Shown: positions 29,629 through 39,223 of the stretch, piece by piece
How positions within the stretch are numbered: position 1 is the stretch's first letter
How the letters are laid out: every line of letters begins with the position of its first letter
NCBI RefSeq assembly: GCF_014648295.1
Contig: NZ_BMQV01000013.1
Span: forward strand, 33,348-97,347
Length of the DNA: 64,000 nt
Origin: Shewanella saliphila
Lineage (GTDB): Bacteria > Pseudomonadota > Gammaproteobacteria > Enterobacterales > Shewanellaceae
Direction: 5' to 3'
Notes under the pieces: model-generated
Database searches by the model: none
What the model was told of the DNA's origin: nothing
What the model saw: only the letters and a program-made list of their open reading frames with translations
Made by a program: the position numbers and the translations under genes

Positions 29629-30876
29629 TTAAAGCGTGACGTTGTGAATACGCGCTTTTTCTTTAATATAAGAAATATAGCTTCTTGCACTACGTTCAGT
29701 CTTCTTATCGTTGGCAGCAAGAACTGCACGGTTATAAGCTGACTTGTACTTTTTCAAACTTAAGTATGCTAAAGCTAACTCGAATTGAGCTTCACCAGGG
29801 TTATCAATTCCTGCATCAAGTGCTTTTTTAAGCACAGGAATAGCATCATTGAATTTTTGATCTAAAGCTAAAATACGACCTTGCTTTAAGAACAACTCAC
29901 CCTTATTGCTAACCGCAGCAGCCTTACCATAGTAAGAGGCAGCTTCTTTTAGCTCTTTAGCATTATGATAAAAACCAGCAAGAGTACTATAACTCTTCTC
30001 GTTTTCAGCAATAAGACCAGACTTCATGTGCTTTTCAAAAATGGTAGCAGCTTTATAAGGCGAACCTTTTTGCGCTAACAATTGAGCTAAACGAGTAATG
30101 TTACCGTCTGTCTCTAAAAAGCCATTTTTATAGGCAAGGTCATAAGTTGCTAATGACTTATCATAATCTTCAGTCATTAAGTAAAACTGAGCTAACTGTA
30201 CCCATAAGCGCTTATCGCTTTGGAACAAAGGCACCATAACTTCTAATACATTTACGGCTTCTTTGTACTTTTTCTGGTTAAAGTAAGCGGTCAACTTCAT
30301 CTGATACAGACCTTTATCAGGTGCTTCAGCTAAAGATAACCCTTTATCAGCTACTTCAAGTACTTTATTCCACTCTTTTAATTCAGTGTGGGCAATACCA
30401 ATACGACGATACATTTGAGCATCAGACTTACAGGTAAACTCCATCCACTGGTAATAGTATGGAATCGCTTCTTTGAACTTTTTCTCTTGCAGTAATAAAT
30501 CGGCATACAAACGCATTGTTGCAGCGTGATCGGTACCACCAAGAATGTCAGCATCAACAGCAGTCTTTAAATATTTGATTGCTGTGCCCATTTGACCTTT
30601 TTCGGCATAGAAGTTACCTAACATACGATCGACATAAGCTTTGTCGAAATCGTTTTTAGTATTAGCTTCAAGCAAAATTGAAATCGCTTGATCTAAATTA
30701 CCTTCTGTATACGCTTCGAAAGATTTTTGAACTTTTTTAGCTGCAGTGGTGCCTACTGCGCGAGATTGACGCTTGTCAATCTCACACTTTTCAGCAGCCA
30801 AAGCAGAACTAGACAACATTGCACTTGTACAGACTGAAAGTAATAACGCTGTAGCGATACTAGTAACTTTACGCAT
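29629..30876 (-). CDS. Periplasmic TPR-repeat protein of the TonB2-type system
   Basis: The 415-residue protein has a signal peptide (MRKVTSIATALLLSVCTSAMLSSSALAA is split around the cleavage after ALA) and about nine tetratricopeptide repeats (for example AYTEGNLDQAISILLEA, GQMGTAIKYLKTAV, KYKEAVNVLEVMVPLF). It is last in the operon DUF3450 - ttpC - exbB - exbD - tonB - TPR. TPR proteins in this position occur with marine TonB2 systems in Vibrio and Shewanella and probably scaffold the energy-transduction complex in the periplasm. The tonB stop and this start overlap. Confidence 0.85.
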   Translation of the reverse strand: MRKVTSIATALLLSVCTSAMLSSSALAAEKCEIDKRQSRAVGTTAAKKVQKSFEAYTEGNLDQAISILLEANTKNDFDKAYVDRMLGNFYAEKGQMGTAIKYLKTAVDADILGGTDHAATMRLYADLLLQEKKFKEAIPYYYQWMEFTCKSDAQMYRRIGIAHTELKEWNKVLEVADKGLSLAEAPDKGLYQMKLTAYFNQKKYKEAVNVLEVMVPLFQSDKRLWVQLAQFYLMTEDYDKSLATYDLAYKNGFLETDGNITRLAQLLAQKGSPYKAATIFEKHMKSGLIAENEKSYSTLAGFYHNAKELKEAASYYGKAAAVSNKGELFLKQGRILALDQKFNDAIPVLKKALDAGIDNPGEAQFELALAYLSLKKYKSAYNRAVLAANDKKTERSARSYISYIKEKARIHNVTL

Positions 30877-31496
30877 TATCTACCTCCTTTCTCTAAAGTA
30901 AAATCAAGTTGCACAGTCATGCCAGGTTGTTTTAATGGCTTACCATCAACAATCTTTGGCTTATATTTCCACTTTTTCAATGCGCGAATCGCTTCACGAT
31001 CGAATAAACGCTTAGGTTCAGCCTTGATAACAGATACGTCTTCAACACCACCTAGTTCGTTAATGGTAAAGGTAAGTTGAACCCAACCCTCTTTACCATC
31101 ACGAGCAGCAGCAATTGGATACTGTGGCTCAATACGAACGATAGGCGTAGCGTCACCATCACGGGTCATCATATTGCCTAGCTTAAAGCCTGTACTTGGC
31201 CCGCCGGCTTCAATTCCACCCATATTAAACGCCAAGTTGGTGTCAATATTAGATGATGAGTCAGGCGGAGTAGTATCCGGCTTCGGTGGCTGCTCCGGTG
31301 GTGGAGGTGGCTTAGGTGTAACCCTTGGTTTTTTCTGTGCCTTCGAATCCTGTTTATCCATCGTAATTTCAATAACAGGGGTATCCTCAGATTCGGCGTT
31401 ACGCTGTGCGCCACCGCCGACCAAGAATGCCATGAAAGCAAACAGCCCAAAAGTCACTGTGGCACCAATGATTATTGATACGAGTGCTCTTAGCAT
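30876..31496 (-). CDS. tonB: TonB-family energy transducer (TonB2 type)
   Basis: It has an N-terminal membrane anchor (LRALVSIIIGATVTFGLFAF), a proline-rich spacer (TPKPPPPPEQPPKP) and the C-terminal TonB domain with PQYPIAAARDGKEGWVQLTFTI and RALKKWKYKP. It carries proton-motive energy from the ExbBD complex to outer-membrane receptors. The short spacer is typical of TonB2 proteins. The chosen ATG at 31496 has GGGGA nine bases upstream. An in-frame ATG at 31505 overlaps exbD, and a more distal start at 31532 lacks support. Confidence 0.9.
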   Translation of the reverse strand: MLRALVSIIIGATVTFGLFAFMAFLVGGGAQRNAESEDTPVIEITMDKQDSKAQKKPRVTPKPPPPPEQPPKPDTTPPDSSSNIDTNLAFNMGGIEAGGPSTGFKLGNMMTRDGDATPIVRIEPQYPIAAARDGKEGWVQLTFTINELGGVEDVSVIKAEPKRLFDREAIRALKKWKYKPKIVDGKPLKQPGMTVQLDFTLEKGGR

Positions 31497-31497
31497 A

Positions 31498-31902
31498 TTA
31501 CTCATTCCCCGCTGATACTGAAATTTTGTCAATACCCGCAGCTTTTACGTTATCAAGGACTTTAACTACTAAACCATGCGTAGTGTCTTTGTCTGCTTGA
31601 ATCAGTACAGCTGCTTCTGGTGCTTCTGCTAACATACGTTCTACGTTTGCAGTTACACGTTCGATATCAACCTGACGGTTTTCCATCATAATGACACCAG
31701 TCTTACTGATGCCAATAAAGATGTTTGCCGAAGGTTTAGACGTAGCCTGTGAAGCTTTAGGCTTGTTGTAGTCTAAGCCCGATGGCTTAACAAACGATGT
31801 CGTTACAATGAAGAAGATCAGCATGATAAACACGATGTCTAGCATCGGGGTCATATCAATTTGCGCTTCCTCTTCCATATTGGAATGCTTCTTACGTGCC
31901 AT
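31498..31902 (-). CDS. exbD: Biopolymer transport protein ExbD
   Basis: About 134 residues from MARKKHSNMEEE, with the single membrane helix carrying the proton-site Asp in IDMTPMLDIVFIMLIFFIVTTSF and a periplasmic domain ending in KVLDNVKAAGIDKISVS. It forms the proton channel with ExbB. The start at 31902 follows AGAGAGAGATTGAAC. It lies between exbB and tonB with minimal spacing. Confidence 0.94.
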   Translation of the reverse strand: MARKKHSNMEEEAQIDMTPMLDIVFIMLIFFIVTTSFVKPSGLDYNKPKASQATSKPSANIFIGISKTGVIMMENRQVDIERVTANVERMLAEAPEAAVLIQADKDTTHGLVVKVLDNVKAAGIDKISVSAGNE

Positions 31903-31915
31903 GTTCAATCTCTCT

Positions 31916-32443
31916 CTAGTGGTGAGGCATGCTGTCTTTTAGCTTTTCTAAACTGATTCTCATTTTTGAGTCTAAACGGGTGCTAAAGAAAACACCTGAT
32001 AGAGCTGCAACCATTCCTGCCATAGTTGGCATTGTAGCCATAGAGATACCAGCCGCCATTAAACGAGCATTACTCGTCCCCTGAACTGCCATCACATCGA
32101 ATACTGAAATCATACCGGTAACGGTACCTAATAAACCAATCATTGGACAGATTGCTACTAGGGTTTTAATTAACAGCATACGTGCATTCAAATCTTGCTT
32201 CGCTTGGGATACCCAAGCTTCACGGATACGGTGAGCATGCCAAGAAGTCGTTTCTTCTCTTGATTCCCATGAGGCGATTACTGCTTGATGTTGTTTTGGT
32301 GATATCCAATTAAGATACCAATAACGCTCAAGCATTAACACCCACATTAGAAATAGCACTGCTGCAACCAACCAGAGGACATCGCCTCCGGAGGCCATGA
32401 AGCCCCTGACGGAATCCCATACGTCCATCAGGATTAGCATCAT
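31916..32443 (-). CDS. exbB: Biopolymer transport protein ExbB (TonB2 type)
   Basis: The 175-residue MotA/TolQ/ExbB protein has three membrane helices and the family core LLIKTLVAICPMIGLLGTVTGMISVFDVMA plus GISMATMPTMAGMVAALSGVFF. It is shorter than E. coli ExbB, like the second ExbB of marine TonB2 systems. Its ATG overlaps the ttpC stop (TAATG), indicating coupled translation. Confidence 0.92.
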   Translation of the reverse strand: MMLILMDVWDSVRGFMASGGDVLWLVAAVLFLMWVLMLERYWYLNWISPKQHQAVIASWESREETTSWHAHRIREAWVSQAKQDLNARMLLIKTLVAICPMIGLLGTVTGMISVFDVMAVQGTSNARLMAAGISMATMPTMAGMVAALSGVFFSTRLDSKMRISLEKLKDSMPHH

Positions 32444-33798
32444 TAGTCAGCCCTCTTCTCAGCATGTTCTGCGATAATACCAGCACTTTGCTCTTCAAGA
32501 ACTTGAACGATAGATTTGCTACGAGCAACAACTACAGCATGTAATAACATTAACGGTAGAGCGGCAATTAGACCTTGAACCGTTGTAATAAGAGCCATAG
32601 AAATACCACCAGCCATCAGTTTAGGGTCACCAGTACCGAACAACTGAATAGATTGGAAGGTTGCAATCATACCCGTTACAGTACCTAACAGACCCATCAT
32701 AGGTGCGATAGCTGCGATAACTTTAATGATTGAAATACGTGCTTCCAAAGCTGGCGTTTCTTTAAGAATTGCTTCGTCAAGTTTTAGCTCTAAGGTCTCA
32801 ACGTCTACGTCTTTGTTAGACTGGTAAACTTTTAAGATACGGCCTAAAGCATTGTTGCCTGGGTTATCAATGTTCTTACGTTGGCTGTTAACTTTACCAC
32901 CAATGATAGTAAGCGTGATTAAACGCTCAAGCGCAATTAATGCACCTAATGCTAATAGCGCAAGAATGATATAACCAATCGTGCCACCGGCTTCTAAACG
33001 GTCTTCAAGACTTGCTTTGTTAGTGAAGATGTTTAATAACACGCCACGTGCAGGGTCAACATAAAAAGGAGCAACACCTGAGGTAGTGCCTTCCCATTTA
33101 GCAACTGCACTGACTTGATAACCTTCTGGCTGTTGTGATAATTGCTGAATCAAGTTTAGCTCAGGCTTATAAACAACATACTTGCCTTCAGCTGTTAAGT
33201 TGAAAGGACCAACACGGTGAATAGCAGTGTTAACTACGTTACCGTCAATTGCAGTAACAGCACCGTCAAACTTAACCACTTTGCCTGATTGAACCATTTC
33301 AAATAATTGAGCTTCCCAGAATTGTTCTAGTTCTTCAATTTTTGGTAATGATTTACGAGCACCTAATTCTGCAATGAATGCATCACGGCCAGGGAATTGA
33401 GCACTGATGTTTGATGCCGCAAGTTTACCAGCGAAATCGCCAGCTTCACCTTTAACAACACCGAACATTTCACCTAAGTCACCTTGAGCGGTTTTTAAGT
33501 CTTCTTCTAACTGAGCAATTTTACGCTCGTTATCTAAGAAAGCTTGGTTTAGGTCTTTACCACGTTGCTTTTCTGCTGCTAAAGCATTTTTTTCACGCTT
33601 TAGTAGGTCAGCTTTATCGCCACGTTCTGCTTGGAATTCTCTTTCGCGCTTAGCGTTGGTTTTGCCTTCGTTAGCACGGTCAACTTTAACTTGTTGTAAC
33701 AGCTGGTCGATAGTTTTAGGTGCATCTGCAGCTGAAACCATACCGGCTGTTAAAGAGAAAGTTGCAGCCACTAGAGCTGATGTAATTAACTTCTTCAT
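32443..33798 (-). CDS. ttpC: TtpC-like MotA/TolQ/ExbB proton channel protein with long periplasmic domain
   Basis: The 451-residue protein has a signal peptide (cleaved near SAADA) and a coiled-coil periplasmic part (about 45-115, charged repeats such as KREREFQAERGDKADLLKREK). A periplasmic domain to about 265 follows, then a C-terminal ExbB-like membrane module with IAAIAPMMGLLGTVTGMIATFQ and GGISMALITTVQGLIAALPLMLLH. This architecture is that of TtpC, which Vibrio TonB2 systems need in addition to ExbB2, ExbD2 and TonB2. The upstream DUF3450 gene abuts it. Confidence 0.88.
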   Translation of the reverse strand: MKKLITSALVAATFSLTAGMVSAADAPKTIDQLLQQVKVDRANEGKTNAKREREFQAERGDKADLLKREKNALAAEKQRGKDLNQAFLDNERKIAQLEEDLKTAQGDLGEMFGVVKGEAGDFAGKLAASNISAQFPGRDAFIAELGARKSLPKIEELEQFWEAQLFEMVQSGKVVKFDGAVTAIDGNVVNTAIHRVGPFNLTAEGKYVVYKPELNLIQQLSQQPEGYQVSAVAKWEGTTSGVAPFYVDPARGVLLNIFTNKASLEDRLEAGGTIGYIILALLALGALIALERLITLTIIGGKVNSQRKNIDNPGNNALGRILKVYQSNKDVDVETLELKLDEAILKETPALEARISIIKVIAAIAPMMGLLGTVTGMIATFQSIQLFGTGDPKLMAGGISMALITTVQGLIAALPLMLLHAVVVARSKSIVQVLEEQSAGIIAEHAEKRAD

Positions 33799-34580
33799 TA
33801 TTGTGCAGTCTCCGCAGCAGGAATTGGTAGTCCGAATAGGTCTAATGCGCCTTGCTTACGAGCAATGCGAATACCTTTAGTGATGTCACGTAAATAGCTG
33901 TCTTCTAACTTGTTCCAAGTTTTAGCGTCAGCGTCGTACATCCATGCTGTTTTTTGATCTAAGCTTTGCGCATAAAGTGCAACACGACCTAGGTTAAAGA
34001 AGTCTACTAATACTTCTTTACCGTCTAAGTCTAGCTTACCGGTGTGAACTGCAACGAAGCTACCGTATTCACGCTCAATGCTGTATGCATCAAGGATCAA
34101 ACGGTATTTTTCAGCAAGAGTAACCTCTGCTGTATTTAGGATGTTCTTCAAGTTTTCAACACGATTTTTACGAACTTCAGTGTTGAAAGGAAGATCTAAA
34201 TTTACAAACTGATCTAAAGCGTCAACCATTTTAAACATTAATGGCACAACACCTTGACGTAATTTATCAACGCCATTGATGTCTGTCTGAATTGAATCAA
34301 GTGTTTTCTGTTGATCAGCTACCAAGCCTGCAACGTAGTCATTATACGATTTTAATGACTCACGTTCATCAGCAACGCTGCCATACTCAAAAAGCATGTC
34401 TTGTGCTTGGTCAAAATATTTGTCGACTTTCTGTTGTGACGCAGCTGATGCAGCATGTAGGCCGCTATCTGCTTTTTGAACGTCAGCTAGAGGATCTGCA
34501 ACAACGAAGTTGCTACCAGCTAAAGCCAGTGCGCCAACAAGTGCAGTAGCGATTTTTGTTCTATTGCTTACCTTGGACAT
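33798..34580 (-). CDS. DUF3450-family periplasmic coiled-coil protein
   Basis: About 260 residues starting MSKVSNRTKIATALVGALALAGSNFVVADP, with a signal peptide, then a predicted coiled coil (about 25-110) and DUF3450 features (REYGSFVAVHTGKLDLDGKEVLVDFFNLGRVALYAQS). The family is found next to ttpC-exbBD-tonB-TPR in marine gammaproteobacteria and is thought to be part of that system; its exact role is unknown. It is first in the operon. ATG 34580 was preferred over TTG 34589. Its stop overlaps the ttpC start. Confidence 0.82.
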   Translation of the reverse strand: MSKVSNRTKIATALVGALALAGSNFVVADPLADVQKADSGLHAASAASQQKVDKYFDQAQDMLFEYGSVADERESLKSYNDYVAGLVADQQKTLDSIQTDINGVDKLRQGVVPLMFKMVDALDQFVNLDLPFNTEVRKNRVENLKNILNTAEVTLAEKYRLILDAYSIEREYGSFVAVHTGKLDLDGKEVLVDFFNLGRVALYAQSLDQKTAWMYDADAKTWNKLEDSYLRDITKGIRIARKQGALDLFGLPIPAAETAQ

Positions 34581-34963
34581 AGTTCCCAACCAATTTGAAG
34601 TGAATTAAAAAGATCAACTTAAGCACAAATTACGATGATACAAATTTGTTACCAATGCTAATTCTACTAAGTATGTCTTTTTCTTGTGATTGTTAGTTTT
34701 TCTTCCCTTTTCTACGCCGGTTAAGGCGCAGACCCGTTGGCATCATTTCACAAAATGTTGACCTGTGTCAACATTTGCAAAGCGTAAAAACTAGTGGAAA
34801 GAGCTGTTAAGACGAGGAATGTAAATGAAAGGTGAATTAATAGACATCTTCAACATAAATCTGTAGTAATTTAGTGCTATAGGTAAAACTTTACTTATTT
34901 AAAATCATGATCTTAATCAAAAAAATAACTTATGTTTTTATAATTATTTATTATAAAACTATT
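34581..34963. promoter_or_regulatory. TonB-operon upstream region with a perfect 10-4-10 palindrome
   Basis: This region must carry the promoter of the six-gene operon. At 34753-34776 lies a perfect inverted repeat, AAATGTTGAC and GTCAACATTT separated by CTGT. It sits about 175 bases before the first gene and has no T-run, so it looks like an operator for a dimeric repressor rather than a terminator. The regulator is unknown. No convincing Fur box was found. Confidence 0.5.
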
Positions 34964-35926
34964 CTATAGGATATTTTTTTGAGCGCTTAAATACCAACCT
35001 AGCACTTCGTTTTGTTCATTTTTTAACACTTTGAGCTCGTTTAAAGAAAGTAAATTTTGGGTAAACTCCCCTATAAAACCTGCCAACTTTAGCTCATCAA
35101 AAGAAGCATTTAATAGTTCAGTTAATCTTAACTTCAATGTATCCATCTGTAATTTAATGAATTCAATAAATTGTTGCTTTTTTTCTATAGGCCAAAATAG
35201 TCCATCTTTGAAAAATTGCGCCACAAACATCATAAGTTGGCAGTCTTGTGCGGCTTTCTCGTCAAATAAAACTAAATATTTTATCAGTCGATTAATTTCT
35301 GCGCGAATTTTTTCACAGTTTGGATCCTGTTTAATCCTTGCGATATCATCAGGTGATGTAACTTTGCCCATTGCAACAGCAATTTCACTTAAGCAAGTGA
35401 CTAATTCATCAGCCTGTGGAAGCTCAATTAGACGCAAAATTTTACGGTTTCGATTAATAATCATCGAGTTTGAATGATGGAAAACCAAGCAAAAATGACC
35501 ATTATCTTTAAGCACCCTTGAAGCTTCTTTCAATGACAAATTGATATTTGAGTACTCAAAACCAAATTGCGAGGTATATAGGTCAACGGTGGCACTTGCA
35601 AAAGGCAAAGATTCACTTGCTTCATTTGATAGTAGTTTAATGACAATATCGGATTGTTGAGCCTGGGCTTTATCAGTTAATTTAACCTCTGCTAAATCGA
35701 CCCCAACCACCTCACCTTTAATATTAGCGCCTATTAAAGCCTCACGTATTAATAGTGGCAAAGAACCATTACCAGTGCCTATATCCACAGCCATAAAGCC
35801 ATCCTGCAACCCCGCAAACGTAGGCTGCCATATCGACTTTAATACCCCCTCATAATTACCTGATAATGCCTCGCCAAAAGAGGTTGTATGCCCTTGCTGC
35901 CAATATTCACTCCAATGGTTATTCAT
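34964..35926 (-). CDS. Class I SAM-dependent methyltransferase
   Basis: At about 320 residues, it has the SAM-binding motif I VDIGTGNGSLPLLI, acidic motif VVGVDLAE, motif LPFASATVDLYTSQFGFEY and RVLKDNGHFCLVFHH of the Methyltransf_11 type. The C-terminal 150 residues are helical and unassigned. Upstream of the ATG at 35926 is GGGTGA; starts at 35932 and 35950 are possible. It follows the TonB receptor gene, separated by a terminator. The substrate is unknown. A link to the neighbouring receptor or TonB operon is possible but unproven. Confidence 0.8.
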   Translation of the reverse strand: MNNHWSEYWQQGHTTSFGEALSGNYEGVLKSIWQPTFAGLQDGFMAVDIGTGNGSLPLLIREALIGANIKGEVVGVDLAEVKLTDKAQAQQSDIVIKLLSNEASESLPFASATVDLYTSQFGFEYSNINLSLKEASRVLKDNGHFCLVFHHSNSMIINRNRKILRLIELPQADELVTCLSEIAVAMGKVTSPDDIARIKQDPNCEKIRAEINRLIKYLVLFDEKAAQDCQLMMFVAQFFKDGLFWPIEKKQQFIEFIKLQMDTLKLRLTELLNASFDELKLAGFIGEFTQNLLSLNELKVLKNEQNEVLGWYLSAQKNIL

Positions 35927-35968
35927 ATACATCACCCACTTCAAATTCACTGTTTTATTAATGTTGTA

Positions 35969-35996
35969 TAAATAAAAAGGCTCCCGAAGGAGCCTT
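35969..35996 (-). terminator. Terminator of the TonB-dependent receptor gene
   Basis: AAGGCTCC, loop TTCG, GGAGCCTT on the minus strand, then a T-rich tail. The UUCG-type loop adds stability. Confidence 0.87.
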
Positions 35997-36031
35997 ATTA
36001 GTCTAAATAACTAGCAAATGGTGACTAGTGT

Positions 36032-38641
36032 TTAGAACTTTAGAGTATAACTAGCACGGTATTCGCGACCATAGTTGTTATATAAGTCAGGATTATCGTA
36101 AGTACCAGTAGAGCTTAGTACTGGATCTTCATCTGTTAGGTTGTTAATACCTAATAAGATTGAACCGTAGTTACCTGCATCATATACATAGCTTAGGTTA
36201 TGAATTAACCACGAATCTAAGTGACCCGTGTCATCATCTTCGTAAGTAGAAGAAGTGTAGTTCATGTTCCAAGAGAAGCTATGGTCACCTAACATGTAGT
36301 TAGTAGTGAAGTTAGACTTGTAGTCTGGTAAACCATTCCAACCAGAAATATCTATAGCTTCACCACCACCTTCAACTTCTTCGATATAATCAAGAACAAA
36401 GCTGTTGTTCCAGTTAAAGCCAATGTCACCAATTGCAGTTTCAAACTTGGCATTTAAAGAAACGTCAACACCAGTAATTTCTAGCTTGTCACCGTTACCA
36501 TAACCAGTACCGATTTCTAGAGCACGACCTAATGTACCGTCATCTCCATTAGGAGCACGTGTTACATAGAATGTCTCATTTTCTTCAAGAGTACCAGCTG
36601 CAACACCACGCATAACGTTAGTAATTGAACGCTGACTGATTACGTCATCAATGTTTAAGTTGAAGTAGTCAACTTTAACGCCGATGTCATCTACGATATC
36701 CCAAGCAACACCTACGTTGATGTACTCAGATGTTTCAGGACCTAGGTCGCTGTTAGCACTGATGTAAGTATCGTATTGCTTAGAGCTACAATCTGCTTCT
36801 GAAGTACCTGCAGATGTACAGAATGGGTAATCGGTACCTGTTTCAGCACTAAATGTAGTTGCTGCATATAGCTGGCTTAATGAAGGAGCACGGAACGCTT
36901 CAGAGTAAGAAGCACGTACAACAACATTATCAAGCGCTTGCCAACGAACAGATGCTTTTGGCGCTAGGTTGTCACCAAAGTCGCTGTAATCATCGTAACG
37001 AGCTGCAAGGTTTAACTCAACATCGTCAGTTAATGGTAATACTGCTTCGTAGAAGGCAGCCCATACTTGACGGTCGCCACCAGCAGAGTTACCAGCACTA
37101 CCACCAATTAGACCCGCTTCTGACTGTGCGTCATAAACTTCGCTGAACTCTTGGTCAAAGTACTCCATACCTACATAGTGAGCTACAGCACCACCAGGTA
37201 ATTCAAATGCGTCAAAACCAATACCCGCACTCCATTGATCGAATGTTGCACGACCAGTAGTTAAAGTAGTTGCTTTCATGTTATTAACACCAGCTTCTGA
37301 GCCTAAGTCAATATCATTTGCTTGGTTATAAGCAAGACCAGAGTAGCTTAAGTAGTACTCACCCACTGACTTGTTGTCAGCGATGTTGTGGTGGTAATAA
37401 ACTTCCCATTCAGCATCGTTTAATGCGCTGATAGTACCGCGTAAACCCGTTAAGTAATCTTGGTTGTAGTCATCTACAGTACCATCACGAGTACCTATAT
37501 CTACCCAACGGAAGTAACCATAAGTTTCTTCACCGTATGGGTTGTGTGCGTTATCAGCAGCCATGTTGCTCCAGCCAGCAGCTGGTGGTGCGTAACGACC
37601 AAATGATTGGTTTTGTGTAACCATTACACGACCAAACCATTCTACGTCTTCTGCAACTTCATAGTTAGCGTCAACGTATACAGTATTACGGTCTACAGAT
37701 GCCTTGTTATAAGCAACGTTAGCATATGCATACATACAATAAGTTGAGCCCGCGCTCCAATCGTTGTCAGCTGCAACAGTTTGGAATACGTTTGAGCCAT
37801 ATTCAGCTTCTAAGTCATCACATAATAGTGATGCTTGTGTTGAAGAGAAATCAGGAGCAGCTACGGTTGCACCATAAATACTCCAACCAGATGTTTCTTC
37901 ATAGGCTTGGATTTCACCATCGCCATTGAAGTCAGTCATGCTTGCAGCTGTGTATGAACGGTCAGCGTCTGAGATACCTTGACGGTCTTGGTGGTCAAAT
38001 GAGAAAGTAATGTTACCTTTGTCCATTTGATAACCAGCAACAACCGAGAATTCTTTACTTGTTAAGCCGCCATCTTGGTCACGTGAACCGCCACCAACGT
38101 TGAACTCAATACCTTGGTAGTTCTTTTTCATGATGATGTTAACAACACCAGCAATCGCGTCAGAACCATAAGTAGAAGATGCACCGTCAGTTAAAATGTC
38201 GATACGTTCTACAGCAGCCATTGGGATAGCGTTTAAGTTAGCAGATGCACCACCTAGTGTTGGTGAACCTGGGAAACGCTTACCATCGATAAGTACTAAC
38301 GTACGGCTTGAACCAGCACCACGTAAGTTAATCGTTGCTTGAGACTGTGCTGAACTACCTGAACGCTCAGAGAATGAACCGAAAGAGTTCAAGTTACTGT
38401 TACGAAGTGCGTCAGCAACTGTAAAGTTACCTTCCATCTTCATATCTTCAGTAGTAATTGTGGTAATTGGTGAAGCGCCTTCAAGGTCAGAACGCTTAAT
38501 ACGCGAACCAGTAACCTCGATACGTTCAACTTTTGCGCCATCTTCATCAGCAGCAAAAACAGCTGGTGCAGTGAATGCTGTTGCAGCAGCACCACCGATC
38601 AATGCTAAACGCACTGACTTGGCTAGGATATTCTTATGCAT
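36032..38641 (-). CDS. TonB-dependent outer-membrane receptor
   Basis: The 869-residue protein has a signal peptide (about 1-30, ending AVFAA), a TonB-box-like region around VERIEVTGSRIKR and a plug domain (about 50-170; NLRGAGSSRTLVLIDGKRFPG and DGASSTYGSDAIAGVVNII). The barrel ends in YRASYTLKF with a terminal Phe. The ILTDGASSTYGSDAIAGVVN motif marks the 'oligopeptide/sugar-like' receptors common in Shewanella and Alteromonas rather than classic siderophore receptors. The substrate cannot be told. It probably uses the TonB2-type operon downstream. Confidence 0.9.
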   Translation of the reverse strand: MHKNILAKSVRLALIGGAAATAFTAPAVFAADEDGAKVERIEVTGSRIKRSDLEGASPITTITTEDMKMEGNFTVADALRNSNLNSFGSFSERSGSSAQSQATINLRGAGSSRTLVLIDGKRFPGSPTLGGASANLNAIPMAAVERIDILTDGASSTYGSDAIAGVVNIIMKKNYQGIEFNVGGGSRDQDGGLTSKEFSVVAGYQMDKGNITFSFDHQDRQGISDADRSYTAASMTDFNGDGEIQAYEETSGWSIYGATVAAPDFSSTQASLLCDDLEAEYGSNVFQTVAADNDWSAGSTYCMYAYANVAYNKASVDRNTVYVDANYEVAEDVEWFGRVMVTQNQSFGRYAPPAAGWSNMAADNAHNPYGEETYGYFRWVDIGTRDGTVDDYNQDYLTGLRGTISALNDAEWEVYYHHNIADNKSVGEYYLSYSGLAYNQANDIDLGSEAGVNNMKATTLTTGRATFDQWSAGIGFDAFELPGGAVAHYVGMEYFDQEFSEVYDAQSEAGLIGGSAGNSAGGDRQVWAAFYEAVLPLTDDVELNLAARYDDYSDFGDNLAPKASVRWQALDNVVVRASYSEAFRAPSLSQLYAATTFSAETGTDYPFCTSAGTSEADCSSKQYDTYISANSDLGPETSEYINVGVAWDIVDDIGVKVDYFNLNIDDVISQRSITNVMRGVAAGTLEENETFYVTRAPNGDDGTLGRALEIGTGYGNGDKLEITGVDVSLNAKFETAIGDIGFNWNNSFVLDYIEEVEGGGEAIDISGWNGLPDYKSNFTTNYMLGDHSFSWNMNYTSSTYEDDDTGHLDSWLIHNLSYVYDAGNYGSILLGINNLTDEDPVLSSTGTYDNPDLYNNYGREYRASYTLKF

Positions 38642-39223
38642 TGTCTATCTCCCTGGACTTAATATCTTTCTTATAATTCTAACAACCTTATCTTAGCTGT
38701 TAGTACAATGAGAGAGTGCAACAGGAAATCATTACAAACGCTCAATTACAGATGCAATAAAATCACATTTAATACAACTAATCAACATTTGAAATGCCAT
38801 AAGCACAAAAGTTAATCAAATGTAATATCCATTCTTGTTCACAAAAATGAACAACCATTCTAAAAATGCCTAAAAAACATCACTTTATAGAACTTTAGTT
38901 TTATTTACATAAAAAATGAATGTAAAAAATAAATTTCTTAACATCCTGTTTTCCAGCATGATTTTATGTGCTAGGTGTTTTTTTGAAACAAAATGCAGTA
39001 ACAAAATGTTTACTTCTATTAAATGACGGAAAGCATTGAAATGTTAAATGTTTGAATGTTAGCTAGCCGAAGCCAACCAAATAAGTGAGATCTCTGTCAC
39101 GTAAAGTTAGTTTGTGTAAGGTATAAATAGTTGGTGGGTTTGTTGCGATGTTAATAATTGGCCGGTTCAATATTTAACATATCAATTAATGTTACAGCAG
39201 TAGTCACAATTAATTTAGCAATG
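38642..39223. promoter_or_regulatory. AT-rich upstream region of the TonB-dependent receptor
   Basis: These 582 bases lie between the receptor start and the polB stop. The region is very AT-rich and holds the inverted repeat TTGTTCA-N6-TGAACAA at 38835-38854, a candidate operator about 195 bases before the receptor ATG. No gene or RNA was recognised, and no clear polB terminator was seen. Confidence 0.4.

Noticed and set aside
36859..37146. Plus-strand frame inside the TonB-dependent receptor
   Set aside because: It is a shadow of the receptor, rich in His/Gln/Leu from the antisense reading.
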